A stretch of DNA of 64,000 nucleotides. Origin: Saccopteryx bilineata. Its lineage: Eukaryota; Chordata; Mammalia; Chiroptera; Emballonuridae. The stretch spans positions 171,304,296-171,368,295 of the forward strand of contig NC_089492.1 in NCBI RefSeq assembly GCF_036850765.1. Reading direction: 5' to 3'. Under the pieces are notes generated by a model. That model worked only from the letters and a program-made list of their open reading frames with translations. It had not been told where the DNA came from and made no database searches. Positions 24,547 to 35,950 of this stretch are shown one piece after another. A program made the position numbers and the translations under genes. Each line of letters opens with the position of its first letter. Within the stretch, counting starts at the first letter, position 1.

Positions 24547-24621
24547 TACAAGTTTTTTTAAATAAATTTTTATTTTAATGGGGTGACATCAATAAATCAG
24601 GGTACATACATTCAAAGAAAA
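24547..24621 (-). mobile_element. Very short 5'-truncated L1 3' end, antisense
   Basis: The T-rich start plus 'atggggtgacatcaataaat' and 'cagggtacatacattcaaag' is the reverse complement of the 3' end also carried by the L1s at 40.4 and 52.1 kb. It is only about 75 bp long. The TSD 'catttaatttttt' is at 24534-24546 and 24622-24634. Confidence 0.8.
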
Positions 24622-24634
24622 CATTTAATTTTTT

Positions 24635-25450
24635 AAAAAAGTTCTTATCATTTGTTGATTTCAGAATGCTCAAAATAGAGACCCAGATTTATTTCACTTA
24701 TTCCTCATACACAGGTAGATGTTCATTTTTATGTTTCAATTTTATTATCTATGAAATTAGAATAATAAGTCACTTGTCTATTTTACATAGTTAATAGGTG
24801 ACAAAACTGAAATTCCAATTCTGATGTCCTTCCATGTTACTGGGTTACTTTCTTGAAAATTTCCCTTTGTTATTTAAGATTTAACACAATTCTCTTCCAC
24901 TTTCTTAATCCTTTTCCAACACTTCAGAATAAAATAAATTTCATTTTAGTAAAAATGTGTTGTCCAAAACATATTTACCAGGAACCCAAGAGTTACCTTG
25001 TAAGTAGAGAAGTCTGGAAAACATTCTGGTTAAGTGCCAATAATCTTCTCTACTAGAAAAATTCAGTGTCATTATTCACAAAGCAGAACTCAAAGAGAGT
25101 CAAGTGGGCAGAGTAAAATTATATCAGGCCCAAAGTTTATCAGTGTGACTAAAATAGTCTGAATTTTTTTCTTTTGGTTACCTAACTCACTATGTTTCAT
25201 TGACACCTGATTCAATTAAACTCCATTGGTCTTGCCACACAAAATGCAATTCAGTGAATCCTGCTAAGTTGAAAGAGTCTTGCAGGTGGGTCAAACCCAG
25301 AATGGATTTCTTGAAGACATGATTAGTGATGTCTTAGTGATGTTGAAGGCATTGCCAACATTTACTAATTATACTAAAAGCATTTAAGTTTCTTAGACTA
25401 TATCATCATGTCACAGCATGCTTCATATAGCACTGTTTTGTTTTATAGAG
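24635..25450. other. Unique DNA, no feature recognised
   Basis: Nothing identified. Confidence 0.45.
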
Positions 25451-25454
25451 GGCT

Positions 25455-25600
25455 TTTGCTTGGATTTTATTAGCTATTTGTCACGAGAGTCCTGTAAGAC
25501 ATGTCAGCTGTCATCTCTCCATTTTTACAAAGCAGAGGCAACAGAGACATGGATGCATTAAATGATTTTTCCCTGACTTCAAGCCCCTGCTGGTCCGTAA
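25455..25600 (+). mobile_element. MIR SINE fragment, sense
   Basis: It contains 'catctctccatttttacaaa', 'gcagaggcaacagagacatg' and 'aatgatttttccctgacttc', a diverged MIR core and 3' side (compare the usual 'cccattttacagatgagga'). Confidence 0.5.
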
Positions 25601-26419
25601 AAAGTCGAATGTTACTGCAATAGTATGGGGGTGGCGTAACACTAATCACTGTTCCAATGTGCTTTCAGCCATTTTCTGGATTATATATCTGTGTTCAGGG
25701 CAAAAGAACACATGTAACATGAACAAGGATTTATTAGGCTGTTCTGCTTCAGGTCAGTTAGAATATTAGATGACAAATTCTCTGCATCAATGAGACTCAG
25801 AACTAGTCTCAGACTTCCTAGGATTGTTGTTAACTCTTAAGGTTAGTGGAGAAAAATAAGTAGAGAAGATCCCTGTGGGTCTAGAAAGCATTCAGGGAAA
25901 ATCCTGCAGAGAATGCTCACTTACTTCACTTTCCCCTAATGAACATCTACTCCAGAGATACAACCCAGTCCCAAGTGTCAGGCCTACATATCTACTATCT
26001 GCATACCAGCAGAGCTTCCATTTTCTTTGGAGGAGGACTGAACATCTCTGTAATATCTATTATGCCCTTGAAGTCATGCATGGATATATGAAGTTAATAT
26101 AGCCAACTGATCTGGCCAAAGTAAAAATTAATCTGTATGTGTAGCTCTCTCTGAGATCCTTAAAAGCAAATACCTATTGTACTGTCAATAAATCTTTATT
26201 GAGTACTAATTATAGTGAAGGCACTAAGGTAAGTACTATGAGAGTGTAAAGAATGTGAGGTAAACAAGGCATCTTTATTAAAAGAGGAGTCCTGATTAAA
26301 AAAAAATCATATATGAATACATAATCTAAAACTATTTAAATACACAGGGATACCTCTATATGCATACTTTAGTTTCTACTTAGATCAGTTCTATAAAACT
26401 CGACTTCTGTAAGAATCAA
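25601..26419. other. Unique DNA, no feature recognised
   Basis: A MIR/L2-like phrase 'tttattgagtactaattata' occurs near 26,193 but is too short to assign. No gene. Confidence 0.4.
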
Positions 26420-26775
26420 GAGCATTTGACAGTGATCCTCAGGTCTTGGCATTGATAGCTTTGTGGAAGTCTCTCCCACAGTGATTGAAGTCAACCTGGG
26501 TAACTAATAAGGATGGTAGAAATATGAGATGTGACCCTGGCCTAAGCATAAAGGACACTAAGGCCTTACTCTCTTGTACCACTCACACCAGGCATTCCAG
26601 CAGTCTCATTAGAGACGTCCACATGATGAGGAATGGAGACCTCTTACCACCAACAACCACTAACTCACCAGGCATAAAAGTGAGCTCCCTTGAAGCACAT
26701 CTCCAGCCCTGTCAACCCTAGAGATGACTGCAGCCCAGCTGACACCTTAAGGAGGCTAGTGAGGCTTTAAGGTTT
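26420..26775 (+). mobile_element. MLT1-type MaLR LTR fragment, sense
   Basis: Landmarks in order are 'cctctta.. caccaggcat', 'ccagccctgtcaaccctaga', 'gatgactgcagcccagctga' and 'caccttaaggaggctagtga'. They follow the middle of MLT1 LTRs. It is diverged and lacks a clear 3' end. Confidence 0.55.
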
Positions 26776-28329
26776 TGTCTGCAGCCACCAGAGTAAAGTG
26801 TTCTATTCTTTAAAATACTTAAGTCTGCTTTAACTGAACTCTAACCTATTCACAGAGTCTGAAATACTGGTGTGGTTTTCAAAGACATTGGTTACATAAT
26901 AGCTATACTGAAGTTGACAAAATTGTTTAGTGTGAGGGAATTTGATGTTGTCTCCATAGCATAATTCTTATTCATACCCATTATGAGTAGGAGAAAAGGG
27001 AGAAGTTACAGCATGTGTTTAAGAAACTGATAAGCATTTCCAGGTGTACCCTTGAGGAACAGGTAGGCTAGTAAATGTTAGAGCTCTGTGTGTTGCCATG
27101 GATAAACAATTTGAAGATCAGTTACACCATTGAGTGTATATTTTGTGAGGAGTCCTTGATAACTTAATCAAGAAGGGTGAGGTTTTCATATGCTTTTACA
27201 AGAAACAAGGAGTCGGTTTGATTGCAAACAACAAGAAAGGTTGTCTAGAAATCTCAAATAATTCATACAATGCTCAGAAGTGGGGTAGGGAGACCAGGCA
27301 CTGTGTCCATGAATTTGTTAAGAGGGTGGTTTATCTTGCGAGAGCTGAGAATATGCATGTGCAAGTGGTGAAGGCATGGAGCCAGTGGAACTGAAAAACT
27401 TAAGCTGGAGGAGAGGGGAAGTGGAGAGAGATGTATGTTCACATCATGTCTAATTTTATGTAGTCAGAGAAGAACATCAACATTATGGGTTTAGGAGAAG
27501 ATAGGGAGATCAGGACCCAGAAATCAATTAGCTCCTTACTACTCAGAAAAGAGAAACTTTCTTATGTTGGTATAAAGCCATGATTACCTGGAAGAAGTAA
27601 GATAAGACAGATGAGTCCATCATAATCAAAAGCAACCATTCTACATGTTATCTAATCCCGACCTTTGTATATCCACTTATTTCAACATTATCTCATTCAA
27701 TACTATATTCATTCCATTAATCAGGTTTCATAGGGTGTTTTCTATGTAGCCTGTGCTTGCAGGCAACTCAGGATTCCACAGGCAACAAGGCAGACCTGGT
27801 CCTACACCCTCCGTAGATCCTCTTCCTCCAGTTTACCACCCTGTCCTTTTCTTTATTCTCTACTTCACTGCTAGTCCCTTAACCAAACAGCTCTCAAGAA
27901 AATGTAAATGCATAAACATAAAATTCTTCCTCTACCCAATATTTCTGAACCGTATTGCTCTCGCTCTTCTTCATCTCATGTATCTGAAAAAAGCATGATA
28001 TTGTTATCTTATTTAATTCCCCAGTTCTCAACTCCCTGGCTCTATTTCCACCTAGTCACTGGAACCACACTGGACATTGCATATGAGGTCTTTGATGCAT
28101 GCTTTTTCAGTGCTCTATGACATTAAAATAGTTTCTCACAATCTCTTTCATTATCTTATACACCACCATGATCTCCTCATTCTCCAAGTTCCTTGGTGTT
28201 TCCTTATCAGCATCAAATGGCATCATTCACCCAGTGTTTAGCTGAGAATTATTTTCTGTGTCTTCTCTGATTTCCACTCTTTAGTAGATGTAATCTTATT
28301 AAAACACATGTCCTACAACTACAATTCTG
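26776..28329. other. Unique DNA, no feature recognised
   Basis: No gene. Parts near 28,000-28,280 have a vague L2-like flavour that I cannot support. Confidence 0.4.
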
Positions 28330-28910
28330 AATAATAAAACTTCTCAGAAAATATTTCATGAGAGACCACTGTGAGCCAGGGATAGTTCTAGAGGCCCAGA
28401 ATCCATTAATAAACAAGCCAAGTCCTTGCTCGTAGTGGTTTTATTTATTTTATTTTTCTTTTAAAAAACTTTTCCAAGTGAGAGAAGGGAAGATAGAGAG
28501 ACAGACTCCGCATGCACCCTGACTGAGATCCACCCACAACCCCTGTCTGGGGCCAATGCTCTGCTCATCTTGGGCCATGCTTGCAACAAAGCTACTTTTA
28601 GCCCCTGAGGCAGAGGCTCCAGGGAGCCATTCTTAGAGCCTGGGGCTGATGCACTCAAACCAATGGAGAAATGGCTGCGGGAAGGGAAGAGAGAGAGAGA
28701 AGGGAGAAAGAAAGGGGTGGAGAAGCAGATGGTCACTTCTCATATGTGCCCTGACTGGAAACTGAATCCAGGATGTACACATGCTGGACCAACACTCTAC
28801 CATCACCATCAAGCCAACCTACCAGGGCCAGTGGTTTTATTTCTAATAAAGGAAGACAGGAAATTAAATATGTGTCAAGAGGCCATGTGTGTTATGATGA
28901 AAAGCTTTAT
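28330..28910 (-). mobile_element. L2 3'-end fragment, antisense, split by a SINE
   Basis: 'gagccagggatagttctaga', 'ggcccagaatccattaataa' and 'acaagccaagtccttgctcg' match the complement of the L2 3' end ('gtgccaggcactgttctagg' type). It resumes after the SINE with 'aggaagacaggaaattaaat'. Ancient and diverged. Confidence 0.55.
28447..28829 (-). mobile_element. Old type A-like SINE, antisense
   Basis: It follows the type A plan in reverse, but the tail side reads 'ttccaagtgagagaagggaa' instead of the 'gaagctggaaac' of young copies, so it is an older subfamily. The perfect TSD 'agtggttttattt' is at 28434-28446 and 28830-28842. Confidence 0.9.
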
Positions 28911-28929
28911 GAGTTCATCTCCTTCTCAT

Positions 28930-30055
28930 GTTTTGATCTGTTGAACCGAAACTCTTATCTTTTGAACTTGCCTAGACATTTCCCTAAGTACTTAAACTTA
29001 ACATTTCCCAAACTGAATTCAGGATTAATTTGTTCCTACTTGCCACTTTGTTAGAAATATATTTTTTGTGGGTTTTTTTTGTTTGTTTTTTCTTTCTTTT
29101 TTTTTTTCTGAAGCTGGAAACGGGGAGAGACAGTCAGACAGACTCCCGCATGCGCCCGACCGGGATCCACCCGGCACGCCCACCAGGGGCGACGCTCTGC
29201 CCACCAGGGGGCATCGCTCTGTTGCGACCAGAGCCACTCTAGCGCCTGGGGCAGAGGCCAAGGAGCCATCCCCAGCGCCCAGGCCATCTTTGCTCCAATG
29301 GAGCCTCGGCTGCGGGAGGGGAAGAGAGAGGCAGAGAGGAAGGAGAGGGGGAGGGGTGGAGAAGCAGATGGGCGCTTCTCCTGTGTGCCCTGGCCGGGAA
29401 TCGAACCTGGGACTTCTGCACGCCAGGCCGATGCTCTACCACTGAGCCAACTGGCCAGGGCCTTGTGTTTTGTTTTGTTTTTTACAATGAATGAAACTAT
29501 TTGCTACTCAGCTGCTTGAATTTTGATACTTTTTTTGTTATTGTCAGTGGCATTATTTTTTAAAATAGTAAAATTCATGTCCTTTCCTTGTATAAACCCT
29601 CTTAGTAGCTTTCCATATAAAATACACACCCCTCAGATGTCAGAGAATGTCCCCGACATTCTGCTGCCTGGTTCTTGCTCCTTATTGTGGTTCCTCTAGC
29701 AGACCTGTCTTTTCCCTCAGCACTTTGCTCATGCTCTAGCTAACTCTATTCAGTTATTTCTCAAGATTTTTGCTAGCTTGAAATGTCTTCTGGAAATAGG
29801 TACTATGCTTGCCTTCCCACTTGAGATTGGTGCCCCTAATGTCTCTTTTTGTTCCCTTAACAGTAGATTTACCTTGTAGTGGATTGTAACTACATTATAG
29901 GGTAAATTTGTACATTCCTCGCCTTTCTCCCACATTCAACTATAACTTTCTTGAGGGTAAGAGGAGTTTGCTCCATCTATTATTCCTCAAAGTTTAGCAT
30001 AATGCCACCCATACAAGAAGCTTAAGAAAGAGTATGCAATAATGAATGAGTTGAG
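28930..30055 (+). mobile_element. L2 3' region, sense, split by a SINE
   Basis: The phrases 'aacatttcccaaactgaatt', 'cccttagtagctttcc'-like sequence, 'cagcactttgctcatgctct' and the terminal 'tttcttgagggtaagaggag...aatgaatgagttga' follow the L2 3' kilobase. The type A SINE at 29,085-29,461 interrupts it. Confidence 0.6.
29085..29461 (-). mobile_element. tRNA-derived SINE, type A, full length, antisense
   Basis: A T-rich start leads to 'ctgaagctggaaacggggag' and ends at the head complement 'actggccagggcc'. Most CpG sites are intact, so it is a recent copy. Flanks are T/G-rich and an exact TSD cannot be fixed. Confidence 0.93.
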
Positions 30056-31109
30056 TACATTACCGAGTCACATGCCCATACCTATATTATGCTTACTTAG
30101 GTCGCCACTTACTTACAGGATCTATCCTGTTGGAATAATCTCATCTATTTTTATTGACACACTACTGTGTCCTATTCTGTGATTTTAACCATGGTAACGT
30201 TTACCTTAAATGACTATTCTCTCCAATTCCATTTCTGTGTAGTGTGTTTTGACTTATTCTTCAATTTAACTTAAAAGGATCACCATATACTCTCCTTTTC
30301 ACTTAAAAGGATCCCATGCATAGCCACTTACTTTTAATTCCAAGGAAGTTTATTAGAATGTTGCCATACCTGTCCCTCACATGCTGTGTTATGAGTGTCT
30401 CTCATCTGGTTTTGCCCCAAATGAAAACAAAGCAACTGTTGCTCTTATTTTCTTTCTGAGACCATTTGTCATCTACTAATTTACACTACTTGTATTTATA
30501 AGGGAAAAAAAAGGTGGAGAGAAATGAAATGGAAAATTTTTTTTAAGAGTAAGTAATCTTTAACCTTCCCACCATTTCCCCCTTCCTGCCACACAATTTG
30601 CATGCTTTGTGTGACTGTGGTGAGAATCTGCTCATCTGCAGCAGATAAACTGGAGTTAGTCCATCAGAGGCTTTACTTACATCCAGAGGTCACAGGGTTT
30701 GGTGGAGTCACATGGACCCAGGAACTGTCAGCTATGGCTGAAAAGAGGATCCAGAGTTGACTATATCGCAGAGCATGTCAAGGAAGAAAATTGTCACACT
30801 CGGAAAGATTGAGTTTGTTGAGTTTTCCCCCACAAAGAAACAAGGAAAGCAGTGTTCTGGGAGCCTCTTAAATGCTCACTCAAAGGCATACTGCTTTGCA
30901 GCTATTTTGTAAATGCAAAGAAACGGGGAATGACTGTGTTACAAGGTAGCTAAAGGCTTCCTGGACTCCTAACCAGTCTGTACCTCCTTAGGAGAAATGA
31001 TTAACCTGCCATATGTCATAGCCTGCGGGAAAAATGAGAGAGATGGCATGGAACCAAGTCATAAAAAAGCAAATTAGGCCAATAATAACATGAAGAAATT
31101 ACTACCATT
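30056..31109. other. Unique DNA, no feature recognised
   Basis: No gene or repeat identified. Confidence 0.45.
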
Positions 31110-31900
31110 TTTATGCATTCAATATTTTTTTGAGGACTTAGTTTATTGCTAGCACTCTTCTAGGTTTGAGGGATGAATCTGTGAACAAAGCTGAGAAAGA
31201 ATATGACCCTCTATAACTGAACATCCTAGTTATGGAAAATACAATAGATTATAAACTTAAACCAATTCTATAGAATGCTACAGGCTCTCAAGGATTAAAG
31301 AAACTAATAGAACAAGATAAAAGAAATCAGGAAGGCCAAGGGTCTATTTGTCATTTTAAATGGCCTACATTGAGAAGGTAAAACTAAGACATGGGTTGGA
31401 CTAGAAGAGAGAGTAAACTATGTGGCTATTTGGATAAAGATGATCCCATGGAGGTGAAGAGGTAGTGCAAAAGCCCTGGGGCAGGAGCATGGTTATAAAG
31501 TTTCCAAAAAATTTAGAAGGACAGGGTGACTGGAGTAGCCTGAGCCAGGACAGTGTTATAGGAAAAGATAATAAAGAAATAGCAAACCAGGACCTGACTT
31601 GTGATGGCACAGTGGACAAAGTGTTGACCTGGAATGCTGGGGTCGCTCATTTGAAACCCTGGACTTGCCTGGTCAAGGTACATATGGGGACTTAATGCTT
31701 CTTGCTCCTCCTTTTCCCACCTCCTCTCTAAAATACATAATATATAACTTAAAAAAAAAAGAAAAGAAATAGCAGACCAGGAATGAGGGCAGATTTCACA
31801 GGGTGTTATGGATCATTATAAGGATTTTATATTTCACTCTAAAATAATGCAAAGCTATTGAAGAATCCCAAGTATCATAAGATGAAAACTTAAGTGTTTA
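31110..31900 (-). mobile_element. L2 3' region, antisense, split by a SINE
   Basis: Read on the plus strand: 'gaggacttagtttattgcta', 'gcactcttctaggtttgagg', 'agtgcaaaagccctggggca', then after the SINE 'tcattataaggattttatat' and 'atgcaaagctattgaag'. This is the complement of the L2 3' end in correct order. Confidence 0.65.
31593..31762 (+). mobile_element. tRNA-derived SINE, type B, older copy
   Basis: The head 'cctgacttgtgatggcacag' is followed by 'cttgcctggtcaaggtacat' and an A-rich tail. The 20-bp TSD starting 'aaagaaatagca' (31573-31592 and 31763-31782) has one mismatch. Confidence 0.92.
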
Positions 31901-31984
31901 CAGCAGTTATTCACTTGTCATGTAGAAAATAATCTGCAGAAAGTTTATATTAGATTTTAGTCACTCAGGCACTGAAAAGGCCTG

Positions 31985-32110
31985 TATCTCATTCCATCTT
32001 TTTAGCAAAATGAGTATTGTTACCCATTTAAAGATGAGAAACTAAAGTACAGAGAGGTGTAGTAGTTGAGCAAGGTCATACATCAGCAAAGGGTGGATCC
32101 GAGATGTACA
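31985..32110 (+). mobile_element. MIR SINE fragment, sense
   Basis: 'tgttacccatttaaagatga', 'gaaactaaagtacagagagg' and 'tgagcaaggtcatacatcag' match the MIR 3' half closely in order. Confidence 0.8.
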
Positions 32111-33170
32111 CCATGAAGTGAGCAATGATGTGTGTCCCTCAAGCCTGTAACAATATTGATTATGGTATAATTGCACTAATGCTTGGGGTTACTAATGGTA
32201 TCTTAAGTGTGTCAGGAAACAGTCTATAGACTTTTGGACATTTTTACTTAAACTAATCTCCAGACGATCTATGACATGATTGAAATCTATGACCAAATTA
32301 CTGGCACACACTTTTAATAGTTAATCAACTTGTTCTATATATAAAGATGAAAGAGCTCCCTGTCTCTACTCACAGATGCATCTACAGATTGCTTCACACT
32401 GTTTCATGAGAATTCCGTGTTTCATGGGAGGGGTACATCCTTGTTACCTTAATAACACTTGCTGGGTTGGTATCTTACCAAGTTATTGGTAATAACTTCA
32501 TCCTTCTTCTAAAACATATAGTATTTTACAAAGCAAAAGTCATAGAAAATAATCATACTAAATAAGATCAAATACCACAGAGACCATCAATGGTTTTGAG
32601 TGAAGATTTCTAATTGATATAAATCCTCATGATTCTTTCCTGCATCAATTTTGACATATAATATCTCTGCTGTGAGTAAAGAAATATGCAGAGACATTTA
32701 TGGCAATAAAATAAAAAAAGGTAAAAAATATGCACTAATAAATGAAATCTTAAAAGTTTGGTACATACCCTCACACCGAAGAGTTGAAAAGAGTTAATGG
32801 AATATGAGGTGTTTACACTTTAATGCAGGTGACTCTTGATTTTGGGATAGATGACAAAAAGCAAAGGTAGGGGAAAAAATCTCTTTTACAAATTTAATTA
32901 ATTATAAATATTATAATTACTTAAGGAGGTAATTTAGAGGATTTTATTCATTTGCAAAATTATCTGATTATTTGGTTGCAGATATTAGTGTTCAAACTGT
33001 TTAAATTCTAGACTTCCTGAATATAATCATTGGTGACTGAATATGACTTTCTTGTGCTAGACCTGTCAAGCACAAGACAGGTTATTGACCCAGAAGTAAG
33101 AGACTCAGAATACAGGTTCATGCCATTGTCTTCAGGTAAGAGTCAAGTTTTAAAAATTATAATTATGTTC
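32111..33170. other. Unique DNA, no feature recognised
   Basis: Nothing identified. Confidence 0.45.
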
Positions 33171-33181
33171 AAATTAACTAA

Positions 33182-33546
33182 ATATTTTTTTTGTATTTTT
33201 CTGAAGCTGGAAACAGGGAGGCAGTCAGACAGACTCCTGCATGTGCCTGATGGGGATCCACCCGGCACGCCTACCAGGGGGCAATGCTCTGCCCCTCCGG
33301 GGCATCGCTCTGTCGTAACCAGAGCCACTCTAGCGCCTGGGGCAGAGGCCAAGGAGCCATCACCAGCGCCCGGGCCATCTTTTTGCTCCAGTGGAGCCTT
33401 GGCTGCCGGAGGGGAAGAGAGAGACAGAGAGGAAGGGGGTGCAGAAACAGATGGGTGCTTCTCCTGTGTGCCCTGGCCGGGAATCGAACCCAGGTCTTCT
33501 GCATGCCAGGCCAATGCTCTACCACTGAGCAAACTGGCCAGGACCA
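33182..33546 (-). mobile_element. tRNA-derived SINE, type A, antisense
   Basis: The order runs from a poly-T start and 'ctgaagctggaaacagggag' to the head complement 'aaactggccagg'. The TSD 'aaattaactaa' is at 33171-33181 and 33547-33557. A small deletion is seen beside 'ggaggcagtcag'. Confidence 0.93.
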
Positions 33547-33557
33547 AAATTAACTAA

Positions 33558-33910
33558 TTCTTAAAAATGTTAACTCTTCACTTGACAGAGGAAGTTTTCA
33601 AAGTCTTTTTTTTTCTGTTCCTCCCACCCCATATGAGGCTCACAGTCTTTAGCTATATACCGTTTCATGAAATGGTTTGTTTATGTGATGTAAATCAAAA
33701 AAATAATAATAATAATAACATCCAAACATTTGGCCTCACATTGAGAAGAACATCTGGATAATGAATTATTAGGAAAATGAATCTGTAAGAATAGTTTCTG
33801 TTCTTTGGTTAGAAAGTGGCCTTAAAGTCTTTAGAGAGAAGTTACTCATGAGATGAAATCTCATTAAACTTTCAATGTGACCTATAAGCTTGACTGGAAT
33901 TATTACATTC
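33558..33910. other. Unique DNA, no feature recognised
   Basis: Contains a short (AAT)n run near 33,700 and nothing else identifiable. Confidence 0.4.
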
Positions 33911-34738
33911 AAAATCAGGAAGAGGAGACCTGAAAATGGCAGTGGAGTAGGCGGACGCACAGACAGCCAGCTCTCACCACCAAACTGGAATACAAATCAA
34001 TTAAGGAAAAATCAGCATGATAAACCAATTCTGGACTACAAGAACAGCTCTCAAAAAACAGGGAGCAAAGAAGAAGACTCAACAAACCTGGTAGGAAGTG
34101 CCTGAATCTCCCCTGCTTACAGGAATGGAGGGAGGGGGTGAGGCTGAGAGCCCAGAGGGGATCTCACTCAGGGAAAAGAGCAGAAAATACTGCTCACAGC
34201 CACTTGCCTGGCAACCAGGGAGCAAGGTGTGTTGAAAAGACCAGCTTATCTCCCAAGTGGAAAGGAAAGAGAGAGGGACAGACTGTGAGGGGCTAAGAAA
34301 TGCAGGAGATGACCTAAAAAATAAGCTGACGCATTCGTGCTGGCGGCGGCCATAGCTGGAAGAGGGACTGATCCTTCCCCATAAAACAGTACTGAATTGC
34401 TTCCAGATCAGAGATCTCCAGACATCTCTCCAGCTCCAATCAGTGCAACAAGACACAGCTAAAAACAAGAAGTGGGGAGGAGAGCTTGAACTCAGGTCTC
34501 CATGGAGATCTGAGATACACCTCCCCCTACTGAAGCTGAGAAAACACCCTGCCGCCAGAGAGATTAGTTGGTGGAAGAGGCTTTCAGAGTCTCAGGTTAC
34601 ACCCACAGCATTCCTGGATACAGTTTCAAGGAAGCCCCCTGCTGAGATCAGTAAACAAGACTATCACCTGTTAAGAAAACAAACAAATCAAGAATTCAAA
34701 GCTGCCCAAATCTGAAAGTGGATTACAAATAATAGCTG

Positions 34739-34900
34739 CCTGACCTGTGGTGGCACAGTGGATAAAGTGTCAACCTGGAAATACTGAGGTTGCCAGTTCA
34801 AAACCCTCGCTTGCATGGTCAAGGCACATATGGGAGTTGATGCTTCCTGCTCCTCCCCCTTCTCTTTCTCTCTCTCCCCCCCTCCTCTCAAAAAAAGAAA
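34739..34900 (+). mobile_element. tRNA-derived SINE, type B, nested in L1-1 5' UTR
   Basis: The head 'cctgacctgtggtggcacag' leads to TC-rich and A-rich tails. The perfect 14-bp TSD 'acaaataatagctg' (34725-34738, 34901-34914) consists of L1 sequence that is uninterrupted in L1-2. Confidence 0.97.
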
Positions 34901-35012
34901 ACAAATAATAGCTGATACCAACCCAAGAAGACCTAGAAATAACACAACTGAAAACTGGAGGCAGACAACACCAAGCTTAGACTCAACCAACTCTACAAAC
35001 AAAACACAGACA

Positions 35013-35894
35013 ATGAGAAGACAAAAAAGTGCAATCCAAATGAAACCTTCAGGAGATGAACTGAGTGATATGGAAATAATCAAACTTCCAGATGTGGAGT
35101 TCAAAATAATGATGGTAAGGATGCTTAGGGATCTTAGAACAACAATGGATGGTCATTATGAACACCTAAATAAAAAAATAGCAAGTATAAAAAATAATCA
35201 GTCAGAGATGACAAATACAATATCAGAAATAAAGATCACAATGGAAGGAATTAAAAACAGGATAGATAGAGCTGAGGATTGAATCAGCGAGTTGGAGGAC
35301 AACTGGAATGAAGGCATGAAAGCAGAGAAGAACAAAGAAAAGAGACTCAAAAAGTCTGAGGAAACTCTTAGAGAGCTCTGTGACAACATGAAGAGAAATA
35401 ACATTAGTATCATAGGGGTTCCTGAAGAAGAAGAAAAAGTACAAGGGATAGAGACTTTGTTCAATCATATCATAGCTGAAAACTTCCCTAAATTAATGCA
35501 GTAGAAACTCTCACAAGTTCAAGAAGCACAGAGGACTCCATTAAAGAGAAACCCAAAGAAACCTACACCAAGACACATCATAATTAAAATACCAAAGCTA
35601 AGCAATAAAGAGAAAATATTAAAAGCTGCAAGAGAAAAAAAAGTTATCACCTACAAAGGAGCCCCCATAAGGATGACATCTGACTTCTCAACAGAAACAC
35701 TTGAGGCCAGAAGGGAATGGCAAGAAATATTCAAAGTAATGCAGAACAAGAACCTACAACCAAGACTACTTTATCCAGCAAGGCTATCGTTTAAAATTGA
35801 AGGAGAAATAAAAAGCTTCCCAGACAAAAAACAACTCAAGGAATTCATTACAACCAAACCAATGCTGCAGGAAATGTTAAGGGACCTGTTGTAA
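35013..35894 (+). pseudogene. L1-1 ORF1p pseudogene
   Basis: The RNA chaperone of L1. The ATG at 35013 starts 'MRRQKSAIQMKPSGDEL'. A coiled coil spans about residues 35-120, then come the central RRM-like and C-terminal regions with 'KPTPRHIIIKIPKLSNK', 'KILKAAREKKVITYKG' and a final 'PMLQEMLRDLL' at 35894. The frame is kept throughout, but two in-frame stops interrupt it: TGA at 35280-35282 (L1-2 has CGA, a CpG decay) and TAG at 35502-35504. The intact length would be about 293 residues. Confidence 0.93.
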
Positions 35895-35950
35895 ACAGAT
35901 CAAAGTGGGAAAAAATATAGCAAAAAAGGAATACAGCTTTAAAGAATAAA

